Shown here: positions 56,485 to 64,000 of the stretch, piece by piece
Position numbering within the stretch: position 1 is the stretch's first letter
Layout: every line of letters starts with the position of its first letter
Assembly: GCA_025765595.1 (NCBI GenBank)
Contig: JAIVFH010000021.1
Span: 62,001-126,000 of the forward strand
Length of the DNA stretch: 64,000 bases
DNA from: Obelidium mucronatum
Lineage: Eukaryota; Chytridiomycota; Chytridiomycetes; Chytridiales; Chytriomycetaceae
Direction: 5' to 3'
Made by a program: the position numbers and the translations under genes
The notes under the pieces: generated by a model
What the model was told of the DNA's origin: nothing
The model's database searches: none
Seen by the model: the letters and a program-made list of their open reading frames with translations, nothing else

Positions 56485-58017
56485 ATGGGACGAAATCACA
56501 AACGACGAAGAGACGCAGACGAAGCCGTTCCAAAGTCAAAGAATATTTCCAAAGCAGCAAAACTCACTGCTGCTGAAGACTTTGTTGAGCCGGAGTATGT
56601 GATTGATGAAGAGACTGGGTTGCGGCGGGTAGCCCCCTACTGGTTCACTCACCGGACGATGGCCAAAGGACGATGGTGGAAGCGAACGCTGCTCGAAGTA
56701 TTTACTAAGGAGTTTCAGGATCAGGCTCCAGAGTACTATGTTCGTGAGACTGCTGTCTGGCATCAACTGTATCTAACATCAAACCTTAGAAAAGAGCAAT
56801 CGAATCTGGAAAGATCAGTGTCAACAATTTAAAGAAGCCTCTTGACTACGTTCTTCGCAATGGCGACCTTGTCTGTCATTCAACGCATCGACATGAACCT
56901 CCTGTCGCAAATCATAAAATCAGGATTGTCTTTGAAGATAAAGAAGTCCTCGTTGTGGATAAACCACCCAGTCTTCCGGTATTGATCGAATTGTTGTGGG
57001 CATATATGAAAGGAACTGACGGTCTGGGTTGTTAAGGTGCATCCGTCTGGGCGATACAACTTCAACACGGTGCTTGAAATCTTACAAAGCAAAGAATACG
57101 GATACAGAAATCTATATTGTAAGCATCGCCATGACTCTTTATTATGGCATACCCTTGAAGTTAACCCATCGCTATAAAGCTGTCAATAGAATTGACCGTT
57201 TGACATCTGGCATACTTCTCTTGGCCTTAACGCGAAATAAAGCCGCCCAACTTGCCCAAGAACTCGCCGAACGAACTGTTTCAAAGACGTATCTCTGTCG
57301 CGTTCGTGGAAAGTTTCCAGAGTAAGTTGGTGTAGAATATAAAATTCCCCACAACATTTAACACTCTGCATTCAAGAGGAAGCAACTCAATGTCTCGAAC
57401 CAATTCATATCGTATCAAACAAACTCGGCGTCAACATTGTATCTCCTGAAGGACGTCCATGTGAAACGCATTTCACTCTTCTTTCATATAACCCAATCAG
57501 CGATACGTCCGTTGTTCAATGTGAACCCAAAACCGGTCGGACACATCAAATTCGAGTCCATTTGCAGTACTTGGGACATCCTATTGCTAATGACCCATTG
57601 TATTGCAACAAAGAACTGTTTGGGGAGAGTTTGGGGAAGGGTGGTGTGCTGGATAAAGACGATGTGTTGGAAAGGATCAAGGCGGCTAAGGATTTGAACG
57701 ATTTAGGAGAAGGTGGGGGTGATAGCGGTGGTGATAGCGGTGGCGGTGGCTGTGGTGAGAACAAAGAATCCGAACAGGTTCAAACTGAGGGTGAGACTGA
57801 CAACACGACTGGTGGCAGCACTTCGATTCCATCTTCAATTCCGGGGGATATACTCAGCGCAGATGATTTCCCTTGCCATGAATGTACAATCAAAAGACGG
57901 GACCCGTCAGTGAAGGAATTGAGGATTTATCTGCACTCGTGGAAGTATAGTGGGGATGAGTGGGCTTACGAAACTGAGATGCCAGATTGGGCAGCTCCAG
58001 AATACGTAGAAGAATAA
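56485..58017 (+). CDS. RluA-family RNA pseudouridine synthase (Rib2/Pus9/RPUSD2 group)
   Basis: Isomerises uridine in RNA, in this group usually tRNA position 32. A lysine-rich N terminus is followed by the group-specific YVIDEETGLRRVAPYWFTHRTMAKGRW-type region, then an S4-like KISVNNLKKPLDYVLRNGD and HRHEPPV. The catalytic Asp is in NRIDRLTSG; then SKTYLCRV, PKTGRTHQIRVHLQYLGHPI. A Gly/Asp insertion (GEGGGDSGGDSGGGG) precedes the C-terminal YLHSWKYSGDEWAYETEMP. Introns after EYY, SLP and EIL/LY and after FPE are short. A paralogue lies at 62404-63888. Confidence 0.9.
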
Positions 58018-58441
58018 ACTGCTGGTGCTGTGGCTCAGAGAAAAGTTTGACAATGATAGGGTTCATTAATCGACCATGGCTTCACGGAAAGCTACTTCCA
58101 GCATTTATCTCACAAGCATCCACTTTAAATGGCACAGCGTTCCCCGCGTTATGGGTCTGACTAATGCCAGTGATAGGGACAGCCACATCTCATCGAGCAC
58201 CCCTGCCAAGTTCAACAGTGCTTGTACGGACAGGAATCCTTCTCGTATGCATGTCTGCAATTCCTGCTGCTTGGCATCCCACCGGAAACCAAATCACACC
58301 AATGCTTGAGTGGCGCCCCGTTCCGGGTGGCTACTTCATTCATTTTTCCAAAAACAGAAAGTCTGAAATTTTTCCCGTGGGCTTATCAGCTTATCATTCT
58401 GCAATTGGGCACCCTCAAAGTACCAAAAAAGAACGCAAAAA
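58018..58441. other. Intergenic, upstream of the permease
   Basis: 424 bases between the pseudouridine synthase stop and the permease start. Short open frames are present on the plus strand but show no motif; I read this as the permease promoter and leader. Confidence 0.4.
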
Positions 58442-60420
58442 ATGGCCGACGAAGTCAAGAAAAGCAACCTCGAGGTTGATGATTCAGGGCGTCAAGATCC
58501 ACGAAGGCAGCGAGAACAAGCTGCACCGTAAGCTGGAGGCCAGACACTTGCAGGTTTGTAATAGTGACTGATGTTGATGTTGGGAGGCTGCTTGCCCCCC
58601 TTGCTTATCTGGTGTCTTAGACTGCACTGCCACTTACTTACAAACTTCTCTCATAGATGATTGCCCTCGGAGGAACCATCGGAACCGGTCTGTTTGTCGG
58701 TAGTGGAGCCACAATCTCCCAAGCTGGACCAGGAGGTGTCTTGATTGCATACTCTGTCGTTGGTGTCCTCGTCTATGCCGTCGGTTAGTCGGCGATTCTA
58801 CTGCTTTGTGAGAATGTGTTTGCCTCCCGCTGAAACATCTTGTTTATAGTCACTGGATTGGGTGAAATGACCACACAAGTCCCCATTTCTGGAGCATTCG
58901 GAGAAATCTCTCGTCGATTCCTTGACCCTGGTATCGGTTTTACTCTTGGTTGGAACTACTACTTCCAGTGGCTTCTCACCATCCGTAAGGGCTTTTTCAT
59001 TTATTGAAATGGTTATTGGCACTGTAAATTTAATTAAAATCCTCTTTACTAAAGCTGCCGAGCTTACTATTATTGGTAGCATCCCTCTTTTCTGGTTCCC
59101 TGATGCTAAGGATTGGTACTTTACCTTGATTGGTCTTGTTGCTGTCTTCTCCATGAACTTGATGAGTGTCAGGGTTTATGGTGAGGTTGAATACTGGTTG
59201 TCTTTCACCAAGGTACAGTCCGGTCAAGACTTCTGATTTATCTGTCATTGGAATCTCATCAATTCTGTTTTTAGGTCGTTGCCATCTGTATCTTCATTAT
59301 TATTGGTATTGCCATCATTTTTGGTGCCAACAAAGACTTGGGTTTTCTCGGATTCAAGAACTGGAACTCGTCAGAAATCGAAGGAACTCCTATCGTTTCG
59401 TTCCTTGCAGTCATGTCAACTTTTACCAACGCTTTCTACTCCTACGGTGGGTCTGAACTTATCGGAGTCACTGCTGGTGAAGCCAAGAACCCAAGAGTAG
59501 CCGTTCCACGTGCCATCAAGGGTACCTTCTGGAGAATTGCCCTCTTCTATCTTATCTCTCTCTTGGTTGTTGGTCTCATCATTCCAATGACTGACGCCGA
59601 GCTTGCCAAGACTGACGTTAGAACTTCTCCATTCACCCGTGTCCTCAAGTATGCCGGAGTGACTGGTGGTGCCGACATCATGAACGTTATTATTTTGATC
59701 TCCATTGTCTCTGCTTGTAACGGTGCCATCTTTGCCAGTACTCGTACTCTCCAATCCCTTGCTGCCAACAACATTGCACCGCAATACCTTGTTGCCACCA
59801 ACAAGCAAGGAGTTCCTTTCCGTTCCATTCTCATTACTGGATTTTTCGGAAGCTTGGCTCTTATTGGAGCATACGTTGGAACTGGAACCGTCTTCAACTT
59901 TTTGGTCAACATTCTCTCTGTTTCCACTTTGATTTGCTGGTGCTGCATCATGATTACCCACTTGAACTTCCGTTCTGCTTGGAGAAAGCAAGGTAGAAAG
60001 GACGAGGATCTGGTTTACAAGGCACCATTCTACCCATACTTTGACTACGTTGGTTTGATTATCGGAGGTGTCGTTCTGGGATACTTTATCTACAGTGCCA
60101 CTCAAATCCCATTCGACATTGTTGCTCACGCTCCGTATGTTGGTAAGTAACCATTGTATGCAAAAAAAAAGATTTGAAACTTCGATTAATTTCATGGTCT
60201 TATAACAGTCGGTATCCCATTGTTCATCCTCCCTTTCCTTGTCTTCAAGTTCATTCAATTCAGAAAGGAAGGAAAGTTCAGCTTCGGTATCGACCCATTG
60301 ACAATCGACTTTGACTCCTGTGCCAACGGTGGTGTCTATGAAAGCGAGGAAGACGAGAAAGCTGAATTGGAAGTCGGCAACCAAACTGTCTGGAACAAGA
60401 TTGTCCGAGTTCTGGCTTAA
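58442..60420 (+). CDS. Amino-acid permease (APC superfamily, YAT-like)
   Basis: Proton-coupled amino-acid uptake. The start at 58442 (MADEVKKSNLEVDDSG) leads, after one extra base in the GGG run near 58487, to KLEARHLQ. A clean splice follows to MIALGGTIGTGLFVGSG, the signature of helix 1. Next come GEMTTQVPISGAFG, LGWNYYFQW, YSYGGSELIGVTAGEAKNPR, CNGAIFASTRTLQSLA, about twelve hydrophobic segments in all, and an acidic C-terminal tail. Codon use is strongly biased toward C/T-ending codons compared with neighbours, consistent with high expression. Confidence 0.92.
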
Positions 60421-60691
60421 AATCCATTTCGTAACCGAGCAGAAGTTTCTTATTATTGTTGTATATTTTCGCTATGTGTCGCTATTCCCTATTGAAACGT
60501 GTTTCGAAATATGATATTCATTTTTATTATGATTTGAGGTTTCTAAGAAAGCTTTCCCCATATTAATCGATTATTTGGTTTGAATGGACGTTAATTGCAC
60601 GTGCGAACTTTTTATCTCTTGTGGTTCCTTCGAAATTCGCTTGTTAACGCTGAAGGTCCCCACTACTGGGTAAAACAATTTGCTTCCACAA

Positions 60692-61219
60692 ATGGCAGAT
60701 ATTGCAGGCTGGATCATCCTCACACACTGCTGTTCCAGTGCCCGAAGAAGAAGAAGTTGCCAAAGCCACCACTGACACAGAACAACAAACAGATGACAAC
60801 AACGGCAAGGAAAAACACAATGCGCCGCACCTGAGTCTCTGGGACCTTTTTGTTCTCTTTCTTGGATTTGGACTCAACGCCTGGGGAGGCGCAGTTGCCC
60901 AAATTGCATTGATCCAGGAGGGACTTGTCAAGGAGCGCAAGTGGATCACGCCAGCAACCTTCAAGAAAGTATACGCTGTTTATCAAATACTGCCAGGCCC
61001 GGAAGCTGCCGAACTGTGCTGCTATTTCGGATATCTTTCGCGTGGGCGAGTTGGTGCTTTGGTTGCTGGAATCGCTTTTATTCTACCTGGATTCTTGGCG
61101 ATGCTGTTCTTTTCGTATATTTATGTCGTGTTTGGGTTGAACAACAAGTATTTACTGGCGAGTTTCAAGGCGTTACAGCCCATTGTCGCGGCTATGGTGT
61201 TGAGGTGAGCTGCTCTACG

Positions 61220-61259
<40 letters not shown>

Positions 61260-62321
61260 GAAAGTAACAAGCTCACGCGACATTTCCTATTTTTAGGGCT
61301 GTTCACAAGATTGCAGAAGAAACAATGGTGAATCACGCCACTGGGTTATTCGACCGCAAGATTCTCGCGTTCGCTATTCTTGCAGGCTTGAATACTGCCC
61401 TCAACATCAACTTTTTCATTTCCCTGGCTGTATTTGGTCTCGCGACTGCTGCATTTGGGAGTGCATCCAAATTTGGTCCAGCTGCGGGATGGGGAATCTT
61501 GGTTGTCGCTTATGCCTCTGCAATCACTTATATTGCCCTGTTGGGTCTCCCGTCTGAAACTGCGCTGGGTCTTGGAGTTGCTCATACTGCTGATTTAGGT
61601 CGCTTGAGTGCATTGGGATTGGTCGCTGGTGCTCTTTCTTTTGGTGGTGCATACACATCGTTCCCGTTTGTGTTGCAAGAGGCAGTGGTTATTGGTGGGT
61701 GGATTACCCAGAAGGTGTTTTTGGATGGTGTTGCGCTCGCGAATGTTCTTCCTGCTCCGACTGTTATTTTCTCCACGTTTGTTGGATTTTGGGGAGGGTA
61801 TCATTACTACGGCGAAAGCGGTTTGTTCCATCTTTTTGGTCTTGTTTATCATCTTACTAAAAGCGTGTCTGGTAGTTGGCTATGGATTTGCCGGGGCGAT
61901 TCTGATGACTGTCGGCATGTTTATTCCTTGGTAATTATTGCGACTTTCGTAAAAGAGTTCTGTTGGCTAAACACAATTCCAATTTTAGTTTCTCTTTCAC
62001 GATTATCGGACACAACTTCTTTGACAATCTCGTACACAAGAAATCCATCGCCAGCTTTCCTTGATGGAGTTTCTGGATCAGTCGTAGGAATTATTGCAGT
62101 CACAGCAGGTCAAGTTATTCCACAGTTCGGTTCTGAGTGCCGCCACGCCATTGCCAGGGACAACTCTGGATGCGACAACAGCAAGTGTGAATGCGGTTTC
62201 ATCGCTCATGTTGTATTTTTTGACGTTGGCAGTTTTGTACAATTTCAAGGACAAGACAACGAATGCTGTTGTTGTGCTTGTGGGTGCCATTACTGGTCAA
62301 TTCTTATTCCTGCAGAATTAA
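60692..62321 (+). CDS. Chromate-type ion transporter (CHR family)
   Basis: Two-domain CHR protein; bacterial ChrA exports chromate, while fungal roles are little known. The start at 60692 (MADIA) needs one extra base skipped near 60707 (GCAGGCT) to reach an acidic Ser-rich N terminus. Domain 1: FLGFGLNAWGGAVAQIALIQ, VYAVYQILPGPEAAELCCYFG. Domain 2: ALSFGGAYTSFPFVLQEAVV, NVLPAPTVIFSTFVGFWGG, FAGAILMTVGMFIP. Two more single-base breaks occur near 62063 (TTTCCTTG) and 62112 (CAAGTTATT) before the terminal helices. An intron contains a 38-40 base poly-A run. Confidence 0.85.
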
Positions 62322-62403
62322 TTATTGCGATTTACATGCTAACTAGAATAAAACAGCTTATAATAGAGAATTGTTGTTTTTTTCATTGATATTATATTTT
62401 AGG

Positions 62404-63888
62404 ATGAAGAGGTTGCGGTCACCCTCGTTGACAACTCCAACGCCATCAAAACAGCTCAAATCTGTCAAATCAAACGCCGAATTAGAGCCGCCGCTCGTTA
62501 TCGATGCTGCAGCTGGTCTGAGGCGTGTCGATCCTTACTGGTACACGTACAAGATCAATGCTAAGGGCCGCTGGTTCAAAAGACGTCTAATTGATGTCTT
62601 CTCCGAAGAATTCAAAGATCAAACCAGAGAATATTACGTACGTGCGGAGGGGGGGTTGTGTTGGACTTTAAGCTGGAAATCTGACTCTCCAAAGAACCAC
62701 AGAAACGAGCAATTGAAACAGGAAAGCTAAGCGTCAACAACGAAAAAAAGTCTTGTGATTACATTATAAAGAATGGAGATGTTGTCTCGCATTCAATGCA
62801 TCGCCACGAACCTCCTGTGTCGTTCGATCCCATCAAGATTGTCTTTCAAAACGAGGATACACTCATTGTTGATAAGCCTGCGAGTATTCCGGTAATATTC
62901 TAATAATATATATATTATATGTACCAAAGAACTTAGCTGAAATTGCAATAATTGGGTTTAAGGTACATGCCACTGGACGTTATCACCACAACACTGTTCT
63001 TGGCATCTTAAAGAGCAAGGAATACGGATTCACTAACTTATTCTGTTGAGTTAATGTATTATTTCAATTGCAGCGATATTCATGGAGTCTTTCAACAGCG
63101 GTGAATCGTTTGGATCGCCTGACATCTGGAATTCTCCTTCTGGCCCTCACAAAAGAAAAAGCCGCACAACTCTCATCACAGCTAACAGACCGCAGTGTCT
63201 CCAAAACTTATCTGTGTCGTGTTCGGGGGAAATTCCCAGAGTAAGTGTGTGTGTTTTTTTTGTGCTGTTCCAAAATTCGTTCTCTCAACAACAAGCCTTC
63301 TCAGTGAACCAGTTGTATGTACAGGAACCTATTCTAGTCACATCAAACAAACTAGGTGTCAACATTGTTTCTCGGGAAAAGGGACTACCTTGTGAAACGC
63401 ATTTTACAATACAATCCTACAACGCCGAAACCAACACATCCATCGTCCAAGTATTTCCAAAAACCGGTCGAATGCATCAAATCCGTGTCCACTTGCAGTA
63501 TCTGGGATATCCTATCGCGAATGATCCTATATATGCGAATCCAGAATTTTGGGGAGAGGGTTTGGGGAAGGGTGGCTTGGATGTGGACATGGAGACAGTT
63601 TCCCAACGAATCAAGGCCGCGAAAATACGTGGTGTTGCTATTTCAGATGATGAGGTTGGATTTCAGGGCGTGGAAACTGTGTCACAGTCCGAATCGTCGC
63701 TCACTCAGATTCCTTCGTCGATTGATGGGGAGCTGTTGAGTGCTCAGGAGTTTCCGTGTCCGCGTTGTGCGGTTCGATTGCCGGATCCAACGTATGACGA
63801 GTTGAGAATTTATTTACATTCTTGGAAGTATAGTGGTGATGGGTGGGCCTATGAAACTGATGTTCCGGAATGGGCGAGTAATCAATAA
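62404..63888 (+). CDS. RluA-family RNA pseudouridine synthase, second copy
   Basis: A paralogue of 56485-58017 with the same exon layout. It has LRRVDPYWYTYKINAKGRWFKRR, KLSVNNEKKSCDYIIKNGD, HRHEPPV, the catalytic NRLDRLTSG, SKTYLCRVRGKFP, PKTGRMHQIRVHLQYLGYP and YLHSWKYSGDGWAYETDVPEW. One extra base near 63327 (CAGGAAC) breaks the frame between EPVVCT and EPILVTSNKLGVN. The second copy lacks the Gly/Asp insertion of the first. RNA specificity may differ between the two. Confidence 0.87.
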
Positions 63889-64000
63889 AAGTTGTTATGT
63901 ATTATTTATAACTGACGCAACCACGATAATATTTCGACGAAAGCACTCGATCTTATTTGCATTCATACTGCGCTCATAGAGTGACAGCAAAAGTCAAACT
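63889..64000. other. 3' flank
   Basis: 112 bases after the last stop, with no feature seen. Confidence 0.5.

Noticed and set aside
59416..60384. 322-residue minus-strand frame over the permease
   Set aside because: Antisense of a strongly codon-biased gene; Ser/Asn-rich and without any motif.

Overview
The window is nuclear DNA of a fungus, probably an early-diverging, chytrid-like one. Genes are dense and on both strands. Introns are short (about 45-130 bases, GT-AG). There is a Zn2Cys6 transcription factor, a CCR4 deadenylase with leucine-rich repeats, a CBS-domain CLC protein, DGAT2, EFR3, NSF/Sec18 and a Plavaka-like DNA transposon. The chytrid placement is an inference from gene content and intron style, not a phylogeny.

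Layout. 1-4483: a secreted Thr-rich protein with a VWD-like domain (partial) and the PI4-kinase anchor EFR3, both on the minus strand. 4630-9076: a decaying CRAL-TRIO (Sec14-like) family, a fragment, a frameshifted copy and an intact copy, surrounding DGAT2. 9269-13493: a tiny Ecl1-like zinc protein and CCR4, whose first two introns are filled with about 30 GC hairpins. 13615-20929: a multi-pass membrane protein, a cytochrome P450, NSF and HMG-CoA lyase. 20996-32570: secreted M43 metalloproteases, two intact, one frameshifted and one cut in half by a 5.4 kb Plavaka-like transposon, with another intact CRAL-TRIO gene among them. 32698-38125: a USP12/46-type deubiquitinase, WBP11 and two unknown proteins. 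38230-45127: a membrane protein gene split by a nearly pristine 5.27 kb Ty1/copia retrotransposon, with a TA-flanked MITE just upstream of its start. 45163-63888: a CLC protein, ACSF3, two adjacent CAMK-like kinases, a Zn2Cys6 regulator, two paralogous RNA pseudouridine synthases, an amino-acid permease and a chromate-type transporter.

Most genes are unrelated housekeeping functions. The coherent local groups are the two accessory families: secreted proteases for degrading external protein, and small lipid-binding CRAL-TRIO proteins. Both are expanding and decaying next to mobile elements.

Three things deserve attention. (1) Hairpin repeats with GNA loops and compensating arm changes fill two CCR4 introns. 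(2) Two transposons sit in coding exons with the target sites still readable, and the copia element has a perfectly phased -1 slippery heptamer between protease and integrase. (3) About twenty reading-frame breaks occur in otherwise conserved genes, nearly all of them one extra base. This most likely reflects insertion errors in the assembly, but it needs checking before any of these genes is called a pseudogene.
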